Part shown: one piece after another, positions 22,987-34,554 of the stretch
Layout: every line of letters starts with the position of its first letter
Numbering within the stretch: position 1 is the stretch's first letter
Assembly: GCF_000344685.1 (NCBI RefSeq)
Contig: NW_006920419.1
Coordinates: 1,231,576 to 1,295,575, forward strand
Length of the DNA stretch: 64,000 nucleotides
Source of the DNA: Gloeophyllum trabeum ATCC 11539
Lineage: Eukaryota; Basidiomycota; Agaricomycetes; Gloeophyllales; Gloeophyllaceae
Direction of reading: 5' to 3'
Position numbers and translations under genes: made by a program
Notes under the pieces: generated by a model
What the model saw: only the letters and a program-made list of their open reading frames with translations
The model's database searches: none
Told to the model about the DNA's origin: nothing

Positions 22987-23481
22987 ATGTCATCCGAGCA
23001 AAAGCCTTACGTGATCCATACCAAAGAAACCCCTCTCAAACCGACATCGCACAGGCTCAATCCCAAAGTTCACCGAGAGCAGCTGCGCCTGGGTGACCTG
23101 ACTGGCCTCACGAAGACCGGTGTCCACCTATGCCGCGTACCTCCACATAACGATAGCACCGTGCTGCACTGGCACAGCAACGAGGATGAATGGGTTTACA
23201 TCGTGAGCGCAGGAGCGGGGGCGGTGATGCGAATAAAGGAGGGAGACAAAGAGGTCGAGCATGTGCCAATAAAAGAGGGTGATTTCTTCGGGTTTCCGGC
23301 TGGGTCGCGAAATGCGCATGCGCTGAAGTCCGGGGAGGGCGAAATAGTGTATCTGGTGGGGGGCAGCAGGGAGACGTTGGACGTGTGCACCTACCCAGAA
23401 GTGAACGTGAGAGGGGTGTTGGATAGGACACCAGGCGGGAAGTCTTGGGACGTGGGCGAGGAGGCAGTCGTACAAACATAG
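22987..23481 (+). CDS. cupin-fold protein B
   Basis: Single exon, 164 aa, the same length as cupin A; I count about 36 substitutions and no indels between the two. Motif 1 (HWHSNEDEWVYIVSAG) and motif 2 (GDFFGFPAGSRNAHAL) keep every metal ligand. Substitutions are mostly conservative (I/V, D/E, K/R), which indicates purifying selection on both copies. It is a tandem duplicate sharing the core-promoter word ctataaagcg. No substrate can be proposed from sequence. Confidence 0.88.
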   Translation: MSSEQKPYVIHTKETPLKPTSHRLNPKVHREQLRLGDLTGLTKTGVHLCRVPPHNDSTVLHWHSNEDEWVYIVSAGAGAVMRIKEGDKEVEHVPIKEGDFFGFPAGSRNAHALKSGEGEIVYLVGGSRETLDVCTYPEVNVRGVLDRTPGGKSWDVGEEAVVQT

Positions 23482-23953
23482 GAGATACAAATGCAGCAGA
23501 TAATTGCAGTTATTTTCTTTCTTGCTGCTCCATATCCATCGTGGACGTTTCATATCAGCAAATTGCACTGAAATGGGCAGAAACACATGGATCCTAGACC
23601 GCCAGTCCTAGTCAGGAGGAGCAACGGATGCGGCGCCAGGACCCCTTACGAAACGACCGCCCGCGATTTGCCGATTCGGGCAGTGTATCTTTTCCCGCTA
23701 CCACTTGGAAGTGTTGCTCTCTGATAGAATGCTACAAGCAGTTAAACAAGCAAGCTTCTGGTTCCCCACCTCTCTGCGCCCTACTGATTGTAGCGGGACC
23801 GAGCGGACATGACCAAGCCGAAAGCTACTAATATGCTGAGTAATTATGACAGTCGAGCCGCGAGGACGCGTTCACTAAGGCGGTAAGGGACAGTAGCCAT
23901 ATATATGAATCCGAATGGCCTGGGGGGATAAGAACTAGCTGCTGCATTCCCTC
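23482..23953. other. intergenic spacer
   Basis: 472 bp between cupin B and the AKR1 pseudogene; nothing recognised. Confidence 0.5.
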
Positions 23954-25248
23954 ATGAGCTTGCCTACGCGCAAAATCGGTAAGGACTCCGTCACCGCTAT
24001 TGGATACGAAGCAATGGGCATCTCTGCCTTCTATGGCAAGACTTTACCTGACGAGGAACGGTTCAAGGTGGGGTAGCAATCATGAGTCTATCTTGTCGTG
24101 CTAATATATATATCAATATGCGATGTAGTTCCTTGACACATTGTATGAAAGCGGCTGCACTAACTGGGACACGGCCAATGTATATCTCGACTCGGAGGAG
24201 TTGATTGGCAGACGGTATGCATAAGTGATAACCTTGTATTCATCGCCTCTGACCAGTCATAGGCTCCAGCGCACCGGGAAGCGCAAGGATATATTTCTTG
24301 CCACGAAATTCGGCTTCACCCACTGAGCAGATCGCCCGATCAGCGGCGATCCAGACTACGTTAAGCAATGCATAGGGAATTCATTGAAGAGACTATCAGC
24401 CGACTATGTTGACGTATATTACCTTCATCGGCGAGTCCATCAGTCCTCTCTTTGTATTACACCGTCTAAGTTTTCCACATAGCGCTGACCCGAAGGTGCC
24501 CATAGAACTTAGCGTCGGAGCCCATGGACGAGCTCGTCAAAGAAGGAAAGAACAATATATAGGATTATCCGAGATATCCTCGGCCACCGGGCGCACGCAG
24601 TGCACCCCATCGCTGCCGTCCAGGTGGAATACTCACCGTTCACCCTGGACATTGAGGACGAGCAGATCGGGCTGCTGAAGACGGCCCGGGAACTGGGAGC
24701 TACGATCGTCGCATACAGCCTGCTCGGAAGAGGACTGCTGACTTGAAGATACGTGAGTCTAAGTCGTGTATCTCCGCCCAGTGGACGGGCTTTTTATTGA
24801 CTATATACAGATTCCCGGGACAGACATCGCCCGATGACTTCGAGGAGGGTGATTTCCGCAGAGTGGTTCCTCGGTACTCGAAGGAGAACTTCCCGAATAT
24901 CCTCAAGCTGGCCGACGGTCTCAAGGCTATCGGTGAGCGGCATGGGGCGACAGCCGGGCAGATCGCTCTCGCCTGGCTCTTGTGCCAAGGGGAGGATGTC
25001 ATCCCAATCCCTGGGACGACGAAGGTGAAGGTTGGTATCTCTGTACCGCACCATGCAGTGTTAATACGCTCATTTCTGTGGCACAGAACCTGCAAGAGAA
25101 CCTAGGTGCGGCATCAATTGAACTCACGCAAGACGAAATCGTGGAGATTCGAGCCCTGGCTGAGAAGTCAGACGCGGTGCAAGGAGCGAGGTATCCACCG
25201 GGGATGGACGATTATCTGTGCCTTGATACTCCCCCTCTTCAGAGGTAA
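23954..25248 (+). pseudogene. AKR1, decayed aldo-keto reductase
   Basis: Clear relative of AKR2 and AKR3 over the whole length, from [19 protein letters not shown] to ..SDAVQGARYPPGMDDYL. Exon order and intron sites are recognisable. It is broken by several lesions: an in-frame TGA in the third exon (about 24329), an extra base near 24517 that destroys the [12 protein letters not shown] segment, a short deletion near 24586, and a second TGA at about 24744 where the paralogues read LLTGR. The downstream exons (SPDDFEEGDFRRVVPRYSK.., PIPGTTKV..) are still well preserved, so decay is recent. The catalytic His segment YYLHR survives. Confidence 0.88.
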
Positions 25249-25762
25249 ACATTGGTCGTACGGGAACATAAGCAATGTACACGGATTGAGAAAGGAAACC
25301 CTTAGGATGTTTGACTCCCCAGAACAACCCCGGGACAGGTAGCGCCATGACGCACAATATGTTGTATCGCACTTTTACCTGTTGTCTGATTTACGAGCCC
25401 CTCGCTTGTTTGCCAGGCTCCCTGCTTCTTCCTAAGTGCCGCCTCTCCCTCTCATGGTTTGCTCAAGGTCACGATGTCGCGAACCTTTGGACGGATGCGG
25501 CGATTCGGACAACGTATAATCTAGCAACCAGGCTGCTGGATAAAAAGATTTCGAAAAGAAAAACGTTAACCTGGGCTTGATGCCAGGTTGCTGGATAGAG
25601 CTATCCGTTTCTTGCGTACAATGAAATTATAATGAATCTATTTACTGCAAGTGTAGCCCAATTGTGGCGGCAGTGACGTAGTTTAACCTCCTTCCATTTA
25701 TGGAATGAGAGCCCAGGGAACACCGCGTTCGATGGCTGCACTGCCAGTGCGCGTCGTCTACG
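25249..25762. other. intergenic spacer
   Basis: 514 bp. Contains a short direct repeat (ccaggytgctggata at about 25529 and 25582). No gene seen. Confidence 0.5.
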
Positions 25763-27209
25763 ATGTCCACAACGTCCGCAACGCCCCCTCCCACGACGAG
25801 CTCGAGCGATATACCAGCACCGAAACCTGAACGTCCTTCCGCAGGCAGTCGACTTCCCTCCTTGAACCAGCTGGCCGCCCGCATCGGCGCAAAGGACAGC
25901 TCAAATGCCTCTACGGCGACATCGAGGCCTCGGCTGGCGGCCTCTCTACTGCGTACTGGTTCTACAAGCTCACTAGCTACCAGTGCAACGTCAGCATCGA
26001 CGGTCGACTCGACAGCAGTTAATGCACCGACGACACGCTCGACGTCGCCGGCGGCTCTCTCGACGTCACCGCCTGAGTCCAAGTCCACCACCCCCATTCC
26101 GTCCGACAATCAGGGCGAGCCGCTGACCGCGGAGAAGCTGAAGGAACTGAATCAGGAGACGGAGAAGAAGGTGAAAGTAGGCTACAAGAACATCCCCAGT
26201 CTAGATGCGATTACAGCGAGGCTGGCGAAAGCGCGGACGCTCAGTATTGATGGGAGTGCGAAACCGCCCGAGGCGGAGACGATTGAAGATCCGCAAACAC
26301 CTGGTCTGAGGATAAAGGCACCCGAGCACCCCTTGGAGAACAAGTGGTAAGTGAATCGGCATCTGCAAACGAACCCCAGTTGTAACGCTGGCAATAGGAC
26401 GCTATACCACGACCAGAAAAATGCTGTTCCATTCACGCCTGCGACGGCCCACGTGGAAGGGTCGTTCGCGCACAGCGCGGCACCTGAGTCGGGCGAGTAC
26501 GAGGCGGGGCTCACGGTTGTCGGCGAATTCGACACGGTGGAGTCGTTCTGCCGGTACTTTAACTGGCTGAAGCCGCCGTCGAAGTTAGAGCGCAATTCAA
26601 ACTACCATCTCTTCAAGTCAGGGATCAAGCCGATGTGGGAAGACGAGGCGAACGCAAACGGGGGCAAGTGGGTGCTGACGATGAAGAATAACCCAGCGCT
26701 GCTGGATCGGTGCTGGAGTTGGCTTGCGATGGCGCTAGTAGGAGAGGAACTTGACGAGGGCGATGAGATCTGTGGTGCCGTGGTCAGTTTGAGGAGCAAA
26801 GTGGACCGGATCCAGCTGTGGACGAGGAGCAAGGACGACCTGGAGAAGCTGAACGGGATAGCGAAGAAGATGGTGAAGATCCTGGACGTTTCTGAGGCGG
26901 ATGGTATTGGATTAGAGTTCCAGGTATGTCTGAGTACTTCCGCAGAATCCTTCTGTCTAACCGTCCATGTAGTACAATACGGACGACCGACCTCCACCCA
27001 ACAAGTTCCTTTCCATCCAGTCTATGCCGCAATCCTCCTTCCGCTCGTCATTCCAGGGCGGCGGCGGAGGAAAGTATGGCAGCCCTGTTACTGGTCCCGG
27101 AGAGGCCGCCAGCCCGATCAGCGGTGCACCTGCGCCGGGCGGTGCCTTCGCTGGGTTCGGTGTAGGTGGGTTTGGCGGCGGTGCCGGGTGGAGAGGCAAG
27201 AAGCCTTAG
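25763..27209 (+). CDS. eIF4E-family cap-binding protein, 4EHP-like class
   Basis: Model join(25763..26346,26398..26923,26973..27209), 448 aa. The central eIF4E domain (about 190-380) starts HPLENKW and contains FDTVESFCRYFNWL, the cap-binding Trp in IKPMWEDEANANGGKW, ICGAVVSLR and the later Trp in IQLWTRS. NSNYHLFKSGIKPMWEDEAN and GEEICGAV-type spacing resemble animal 4EHP/eIF4E2 more than the canonical factor; a canonical Trp56 equivalent is not apparent. The domain is embedded between a 190-residue Ser/Thr/Pro-rich N-terminus and a Gly/Pro/Ser-rich C-terminal tail. Such proteins bind capped mRNA and often repress or specialise translation (family knowledge). Confidence 0.88.
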
Positions 27210-27592
27210 GGAACGGGTGAAAGAACTCAGCAGTATCTTGTAAGTGTACAATTGTCAAGAGCTATCAGGGCTTGGAATTCTTGGTGGTACCGTTGTGTAC
27301 AAACCGTCGAAATGTTTGTGGTGTCCCCTTGCTAGTTTGTGTATTGTTGAATGCGTTGTAGTACTCCGTGCATGGGCGTAAGCATAAGTGGTTGCCTTTG
27401 GATCAGCCAGTGGCATCGAGATGTAAGTACGGTCGACCTGGCGATGGTACAACGGGTGACAGGTACAGCAGGGGTCATCACTAGCGTACTCCCAAGGCAT
27501 TGTATGGTAGATATTTACATGTGCGTATGCTAGTATGCTAGCGCTATCGCACGGCCTGTCCAGGAGTTTTAGATGAACATAACAGTCAGTCA
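27210..27592. other. convergent spacer
   Basis: 383 bp between the convergent 3' ends of the eIF4E-like gene and the F-box gene; nothing recognised. Confidence 0.5.
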
Positions 27593-28636
27593 TCAGCCTG
27601 AGGGCGCATTCAATGCGTCTCTTAAAATGGCCCTCCCGGCGGCGTTACGGTTTAATGCGGGTATTCCTGCCTCCATCCAATAGCTCTCCTCTCCCTGAAT
27701 GTGCCGGAGCCACAGACGTTGTGGCTCCTCTGGATTTTTGACCAGATCGTGTATTGGGGCTTCCTCTTGGATAATGATTCGTGCTTTGTTATCTCTGACG
27801 GCAGTGTGGGATAGAAAGGCCAGTGTGGTTCGATAGGCTCGATATTCTAAGGAATCGCCTAACCCGTGGGACACCAGCGGTCGGACGAGGATGCGCTGCA
27901 CGTTGGGAGACAAACCATAGCGGTACAATGTTGAATCGGGATCCGAGTCGGATCCCTCGAGTTCCTGTAGTACTTCCCGCCATTCGATAGCAAGGTTGGT
28001 CGAGAGGCTGATATGTGTCAAGTGGGGGCTAGAGCTGGTGATGCTCCGAACCACGTTTCTTCCTGAAGCCAGGTCAAATGAGGGGAACTCGTCAGGAGAG
28101 GTAATGCTGCATTTGTAGAAGACCCCCTGGATGTGTATACACCTGAGATTTCGGAACTCGAAGCCCGGAACGACGAAGGGGACTGCCGGCGCCTCGCAGT
28201 TGCCATGCACCATCAACTCTTCCAACGCAGGAAGCACGATGGGCGAGAGAATGAATTCTCTCTTTTCCTCGATGATCAGCAAGGACAGCACGCGAAGGGA
28301 TGCGGCGACCAGTACCAAGATGCGGCAAAGGGTGCCGTACTCCAGCACTGGACCACTTCGTCTGGGATAGTCGCGAATGAAGAGGTAAAGTACTCTCCGC
28401 TCCCGGGAGCAATGTTTCATCAGCTGCTTTATGAAACGGTCTGTCTGTGACTCTCCTGCCAGCGCTACTGACTGGTACCGCTGACAAGCTGATGCCTCGT
28501 TGATGTACTTCGATACCAGGGAAAGCGAACGGCCTGTTCTGCCATCATCCAGGCAAGCGAAGCTGAAGATTCTCCGCCAGACTTCGACTGGTAAGCGGTT
28601 CATCGCCGGCAGTTTGTAAAGATGCGGCGCGTCCAT
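27593..28636 (-). CDS. F-box domain protein
   Basis: Single exon, 347 aa. Begins MDAPHLYKLPAMNRLPVEVW and has an F-box-like segment LPVEVWRRIFSFACLDDG at residues 15-32, followed by SLSLVSKYINE, the usual second helix. The rest is a leucine-rich, weakly repetitive region typical of the large basidiomycete F-box family. These proteins are substrate receptors of SCF ubiquitin ligases through Skp1 (family knowledge). Target unknown. No introns, no lesions. Confidence 0.75.
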   Translation of the reverse strand: MDAPHLYKLPAMNRLPVEVWRRIFSFACLDDGRTGRSLSLVSKYINEASACQRYQSVALAGESQTDRFIKQLMKHCSRERRVLYLFIRDYPRRSGPVLEYGTLCRILVLVAASLRVLSLLIIEEKREFILSPIVLPALEELMVHGNCEAPAVPFVVPGFEFRNLRCIHIQGVFYKCSITSPDEFPSFDLASGRNVVRSITSSSPHLTHISLSTNLAIEWREVLQELEGSDSDPDSTLYRYGLSPNVQRILVRPLVSHGLGDSLEYRAYRTTLAFLSHTAVRDNKARIIIQEEAPIHDLVKNPEEPQRLWLRHIQGEESYWMEAGIPALNRNAAGRAILRDALNAPSG

Positions 28637-29093
28637 GACTCTGGCAATGCGAGTGATGAGGCTTAAGCTTCCGCGTCTACGAGCGGGGACAGCTGGAGTC
28701 TGTTGGCCTGTCCAAACCCACTAGTATAAGCCTTAACGAATGCTCGTGAGCGGACTAGAAAGCGAGCTGCGTACTGCTATGCTATTAGATGTGCGAATTC
28801 AAAGGGGAAACCTCCGCGTGGTCCGACTCTAGTTCTCACCTTATCTTGCCACAATCATCAACATGTACAAACAGCGCAACGTTGCTGCTCTGCAAGCGTC
28901 TCTCCTCATCCTTTATGTCCCAGTCTACAGGCACCTTCGTCGTCTCTTCCTAAGCAAGATGGGCAGGAATAGGCAACAGTTGCAATTTTGGACCAAGGGG
29001 ATAGGAACAGAGACCTCGAACTGAGTAACATTCTCGTCGCAGAGCCAGGCCAAAGTTCACATCGTCACGGCATAACGTATGTATTACTAACCT
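28637..29093. other. intergenic spacer
   Basis: 457 bp between the F-box gene (5' end) and AKR2 (3' end); no feature recognised. Confidence 0.5.
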
Positions 29094-30378
29094 CTACTTT
29101 TCCAGAGGGGGCGTATCAGAGAAAAGCGTTTCAACCAGATCTGGCGGATACCGTGCTCCTTGCGCGGAGTTGGACTTCTCAGCCAAAGCCCGAATCTCCT
29201 CCACTTCCTGTTGTGTAAGTTTAACTGATACAGCACCTAGGTTCTCTTTCAGGTTCTATGATAACAGAATGAGCAAATCCCCGAATATCATGAGGCATAG
29301 GGATATTGACCTCAACTTTCGTCGTTCCTGGGATAGGGATGACATCGTCGCCTTGGGCTAGGAGCCAGGCTAGCGCGACTTGCCCGGCTGTCGCACCATG
29401 CCGTTCACCAATGGCCTTCAAACCATCGACAAGCTTGAGGATGTTGGGGAAGTTCTCCTTCGAGTATCGAGGTACTCTTCTGCGGAAGTCACCTTCATCG
29501 AAGTCGTCGGGAGATTTCTGCAGCGAATGCCCTACGGTCAACTACACTCCCCACTGAATCGGGTAATATACCACTTACGTATCTCCCAGTTAGCAGTCCT
29601 CTGCCGAGTGGGCTATAAGCGATGATCTTCACGCCCAGTTCTCGAGCCGTCTTCAATAAACCGATCTTCTCGTCCTCAATATCCAGGGTGAATGGGGAGT
29701 ATTCCACTTCGATAGCGGCGATAGGGTGCACAGCGTGCGCTCGTCGCAATGTAGCCGATGAGATCTCGGACAAGCCAAGGTATCTCACTTTCCCTTCTTT
29801 GACGAGCTCAGCCATAGCTCCGACGGTGATTTCAATGGGCACTTTCGGGTCAGCACTAGCCAGTGATCAGTGCCAAATCACTCAGAGGCTGCAGAGATAT
29901 GCATACCGGTGAAGATAGTAAAGGTCAACATAATTTGTGCGTAATCTTTTCAAAGACTTCTCTATGCATTCCCTGACATATTCTGGGTCGCCGTTGATCA
30001 CCCGGCCCGGTTGGCGAGCGACTCCGAACTTGGTGGCGAGGAAGATGTCCTTCCGTCTCCCTGTTTTCTCGAACCTGGAATTCGTCAGTCCACGAAACCC
30101 ACATCTGTAAGGCACATACCATTTACCAAGCAACTCCTCCGAGTCGTGGTAGACATTGGCTGTGTCCCAATTAGTGCAGCCGCTTTCGAACAACGTGTCA
30201 AGAAACTGATGGCATAGCTTCAGCCCGACAGAAACTATGAAGAATTATCTCCTCTCCGTACCTTAAGACGCTCCTCATCAGGCAGAGGCTTGCCGTAGAA
30301 GGCAGCTATACCCATTGCGCCATAGCCAATGGCAGTAACCACATCCTGTCCGATTTTACGCGTAGGCAGCAGCGACAT
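29094..30378 (-). CDS. AKR2, aldo-keto reductase
   Basis: Exons on the minus strand 30378..30262, 30205..30120, 30074..29907, 29855..29579, 29517..29311, 29255..29094; 338 aa. NADPH-dependent (alpha/beta)8 barrel oxidoreductase. The full catalytic tetrad is present: Asp53, Tyr58, Lys83 and His123 (in YYLHR). Other landmarks are [25 protein letters not shown], the cofactor-binding [13 protein letters not shown], and IPGTTKVE. Exon sizes 117/86/168/277/207 are identical to AKR3, so the pair is a recent duplicate. It is transcribed downstream of, and on the same strand as, the P450 pseudogene A. Looks functional; substrate unknown. Confidence 0.92.
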
Positions 30379-30885
30379 GACGGATTCCGCTGTGATACTT
30401 CCCTTGAAACCTTGGTCGTCCGGACCATGCCGCCCTCGAGCTTATATACCCGCGTCCTCATCGACCTTAAGCACACGCGTACGCGTTTCGCGGCTCTTAC
30501 TCAGCACTAGATGCCGACGCCATTGACTGTAGAGAACGTGTTGGAGAGTCACTGTTTCGCATTCTCCATGATAGATAACAAAGAATCGTGTTCTTTTCCT
30601 GTTATCAATCAATCTTCACCATTGCAGTGCTGCACAATTTGAAAGTACGGATCTATTAATGCCCGGTCAATACGATCAGACTGGAGTTGATTAAATACGT
30701 CTTCACAATGTACGATGTGCAAGTAGGCCGTTCATCGGTCTGCCTCATTGGACCTCTGCTTGCAAATGTTACTGCAGTATCAAAGACTGTGTCGCACCAG
30801 AACGGGCTTGACACAGCACTCAAATTGATCGGCCTTCCTAGTGGCAGATGAGCCTCTCAGCCTGGTTGGCAAATACAGAAGCTAC
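30379..30885. other. spacer between P450 pseudogene A and AKR2
   Basis: 507 bp; the AKR2 promoter must lie here. The last bases before the ATG (aatccgtc) resemble those before AKR3 (tatccgtc). Nothing else seen. Confidence 0.5.
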
Positions 30886-32218
30886 TCACGAAATGACACC
30901 AGACGAGAAGTCCGGAGCAGCTGGTTTGAATGATTCCGGCTCAGGGCATACTTCAGGGTCATGCAATATGGACCTTAGGGGCTCCTGGTAAGCGCTGGAA
31001 AGTCCTCAGGCCCGCAGTGCGACATACCAAACGTTCGCGAATATCACAGAACCCGAAGGTATGAATTACCCCTCGTACTCGTCGTCAGAGACAGACATGT
31101 GCGGGAACCCCGGGATAGTACCCCATAGACCTGAAAGAATGATACCAACCCGAATGACCTACCGTACGGTGTTATTACCCGCCATCGTTGAACCTCTTTG
31201 ATGATAGCAGAAATATATGGCAGGTTCGGTTGATCGTTGAACTCGGGCAATCGGCACTCTCCTAAGACTTCGTCCAACTCCTGTTGAGCCTTGCGCTGAA
31301 CATGGGGGCCGTTCGCCACGGCCAGGAAGAAAGTTCGAGTAAAAGCCTCTATCTCTAGAGGAAATAAGTCTTACTAAATGATTGGAAGAGAACGATGCTC
31401 ACGGTATCTGTGCCAGCTGTAGATAATATCCAGGAAAGATCAGCCGGCTCGATACTCAATACTGCAGCCCGCCTGTGTATCCTAGCGCGGCGGTGTTCCT
31501 GGCGAGTATCTCTGCTTCCTGTTGATCGGAGGCCTCCGATACTTGCTGCATCAGCGCCGATGCCACTGACGGCGTTGCTTCACCCTTGAGCTGCGAATAC
31601 GTGTTAGAGGGCCCTGAAACACATTGACCTTCGGGGCACTCACAAATTTGTCCTTAGTTTCATGGTAGGGCACGTCTCGCATATCCAATGTCCATTACTT
31701 CCAGATCCGTGCCTTGCGCTTGAAGTCTGCGAAAGGGAGCCAGCTAGGAATATATTTCACCAACCAGCGTGGTCAGCTCATTTCAGCGTTAGGGCAGTCA
31801 GCGGTTCTACGTACAAATCAGTACCTGATCGACGAGGAAGGAGCCCGCTTGACGGCGGGCTTGATTGTAGATATGGCCTTCTCCGCGATTTCAAGATATT
31901 TATCGTGGTCAGCTGTCACCGAGATGCCGTATGACACCCATTACCAGAGCGCCGAACGTACTATAGTAAGCATATATTCAGTTCACCTTCAGAAGCCAGA
32001 TCAAAGTGACCTACAAGCGCGGATGCTTGAGCAAGTTGGCGGGGTCCTGAAGAAGGCGGCCAAGGAGGGCATGCGATTCCCGGACTTGAGCGCCCCTATT
32101 ATGGGCCATCCCGGCGGTCCAGGAGGCAAAGTAAGTCTGCGAGGGTTCCTACGCTGTGAGTACTTCAGCGCAAAAACCACGGCGATAAGCGATAAAATGA
32201 GGAGATAGGATATCATCT
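30886..32218 (-). pseudogene. P450 pseudogene A
   Basis: Related throughout to the intact P450 at 40551-42549. The N-terminal membrane anchor (MISYLLILSLIAVVFALKYS) and PPGPPGWPIIG are good. The sequence then jumps straight to the ESHALLGRLLQDP segment; about 400 bp present in the intact gene are missing. Further on there are frameshifts around VMGV, the ExxR region (IIKEVQRW) survives, and a TAA interrupts DDEYEG-FIPSG. At the 3' end it passes from CPEPESFKP directly to PDFSSGVIS, so the whole haem-binding Cys loop is deleted. It cannot encode a working enzyme. Confidence 0.88.
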
Positions 32219-32459
32219 CATAGGCAAGCGGACGATACTCGCTATATGATGTACGTGGATCTGAATGATGGTGACATCCCGCGTCCCTTGATACAATACT
32301 GGAGAAAGAATCTTTTTCCGTCTTGTGATAGTCCATGGGTGGCGACTGGAATAGATGTCTGCGTCACGGTAGTACGATGCCCTTTGTTGTACACAAACAA
32401 TAACAACGTCACCAGATGCGTTGGAGTGGAGGGGTGTAGCATGTAAATCGTCCAAGCCG

Positions 32460-33089
32460 AGTAACGAGATACATTGTGGCAAGGTTTCCAGTCATTGATT
32501 GGACGCCACCGCCAAACTTTGTCTAGACGCCGCAAAGACTGGTGTAGCCCCGATCGTGGAAGCGGAACCTTGGAAGGCGTTGGAAGATGGGGTTGTGAGG
32601 ACCCATGTAGTTCAAAAACAGCGTTTGGGATCCTATCATCTTGACAAAATTCGGATCGGCGAAGAATGTGAACTGGAAGTCCAGCGCAAACCCAGTCCTG
32701 AGAGTGTTCCACTTGCCCGCGTTGAGCAGAAGGCAGCGCTTGTACTATATTCGGTTCTTGCGGATGATCTCATAGTTGATGGGAGATATGGTGTTTCTGG
32801 ATAGTTGCAGCTAAGGCGAGGCGGCTGGAATCAACGCAGGCGGCTGAATATGCTTTTCGAGCAACCCAGTCCTTCCCAGCGTCCCGGCTACCATCGTCAC
32901 CGTCGGGCTGCTGAGAATGAATCGACGTAGCACTGGAAGCTTGGCCAGGTTTATGAGTTTTAGCCCAGTTTTTATGCCGATGAATACCCTAAGCGTAGTT
33001 CGGTACCCTATGCGGAGTCGTAAAGGAGGTCCATGAAAGAATTGAGGATTATAAGTTCCTAATGACGGATATGGCGGCGAGCCCTCCAA
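32460..33089 (-). pseudogene. unrecognised decayed coding remnant
   Basis: On the minus strand, 33089 downwards encodes a 92-aa open stretch (..RVFIGIKTGLKLINLAKL.., ..GTLGRTGLLEKHIQPP..). Two more open pieces follow it, separated by stops: GKWNTLRTGFALDFQFTF.. and TKFGGGVQSMTGNLATMYLV... The composition looks protein-coding and consecutive pieces lie in different frames or after stops. I do not recognise the family. It lies upstream of P450 pseudogene A and head-to-head with the METTL18-like gene. Confidence that it was once a gene is moderate; its limits are approximate. Confidence 0.4.
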
Positions 33090-33215
33090 GACTCGAATTC
33101 GAAGTCAACCCAGGTCTGACCAATCACAACGCAACCGCCTCAATCTTCAGCCACCTTGAAGTTGCTTCTCTCCTACGCCATACTTCAATCTCCTTGCAGC
33201 GTCGGGCTGTACAAA

Positions 33216-34554
33216 ATGTTCAAGTTTGAATTTGATCTTCAAGACGACCTTGACGACTTGGATGCTTTTTCGGCTAGCGAAGGGAAGACGGTAGACGAGA
33301 AGTCGAATGGCAAGGAGCTCCCAGAGTCGGCACAGACATTCGGAGAGATATCTCTAGACGATCTTGTTCGTGAGCTTGTCGAACCTCTACAGCTGGTCGG
33401 GTTTAACGACGTCAGTTCGGCAGTCTTCCGTCGTTGATCTCGTATTCTCCTCTTCAAGCCCTGCTGTCGTCCGGTGAACACTTGACGTTCGCTCGGCGGG
33501 ACCTCTTCGATGCTCGCTTCCAGCTCATCTCAGGCTCCGGCGAAGAAACTAGGTATGGAGAGGAACAGGCTGAGGACCACGCCACGGCATTGCAGTTTCT
33601 CGACGCGCCGTCCGATCTTGTACCGGGAGTGTACGAGGGCGGCTTGAAGACATGGGAATGTAGTATCGATTTAGCCGCTTATCTGGATGAGCTGAAGTTG
33701 ACTTACAATGGGAAGCGGATACTTGAGGTGCATGCGATTTTCCCCATATTGCCTCAGGGGTGCTAAACTGCTTTTGACTAGCTGGGATGTGGGACCGCTA
33801 TACCATCTCTATATATCCTACGCAGCTTGTTCTCATCTTCTCAACAATCTGAGGCGCCATCAGAAACCAATATTCACCTGCAGGATTATAACCGCTCAGT
33901 GCTCGAACTAATCACATTTCCGAATGTCCTCCTGGCATGGTGTACGTTTAGAGAATCTTTCTTGATTGTTACTCCCTGTTCTGATATATCTCTCAACCTT
34001 ATTTAGACTTATCCCCAGCGTCTTTGTCATATCGAGAGAGCGCAGCAGATCCACTACCGCCTGTGGAACCCGCCCAGCCAAACGAACTCCCCATAACTCC
34101 AAGTCTCACGGAAGCATTCCGTACTTCGCTTTTATTATTAAATATCAAAATACGGTTCTTTTACGGGTCTTGGGACAGCTTCGACCTCTCCCGTGCGAAC
34201 GGTAAATACGATGTTGTCCTGACCTCGGAAACCATATATCGGACGGACAGCCTCGGGAGTCTCGTACAGCTCCTATCCGACGCCTGTGCTGAGGATGACT
34301 CTCTCGCGAAAATGACGGAAGCCAAGTTGTCACTTGCACCCTCGCAGAATGGCAGCCCCACATCTCTGTGCCTTGTCGCGGCCAAGGTGCTATACTTCGG
34401 CGTCGGCGGAGGGGTCTCAGACTTCATCCATGCGGTGGAGGATCCAGATATCTATTCCTGTAGGGAACGAAAAAGGAGAAGGGGGGACGTAGAGACGGTG
34501 TGGGAGAAGACGGGTGGTGTTGGCAGGAAAGTGCTTCGGGTGAAGTGGTCTTAG
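33216..34554 (+). CDS. protein-histidine N-methyltransferase, METTL18/Hpm1 family
   Basis: Likely exons 33216..33365, 33416..33727, 33782..33941, 34007..34554 (389 aa); the first intron boundary is uncertain because several weak donors fit. Family landmarks: MFKFEFDL start, LISYSPL, ARRDLFDARFQLI, YEGGLKTWECSIDLAAYL, the SAM-binding LGCGTAIPSLYIL, HLQDYNRSVLELITFPN, YDVVLTSETIYR and AAKVLYFGVGGGVSDF. Yeast Hpm1 and human METTL18 methylate a histidine of ribosomal protein uL3 (established). The call is firm; the protein is a single-copy housekeeping enzyme. It sits at the centre of the mirrored P450-AKR modules. Confidence 0.9.
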
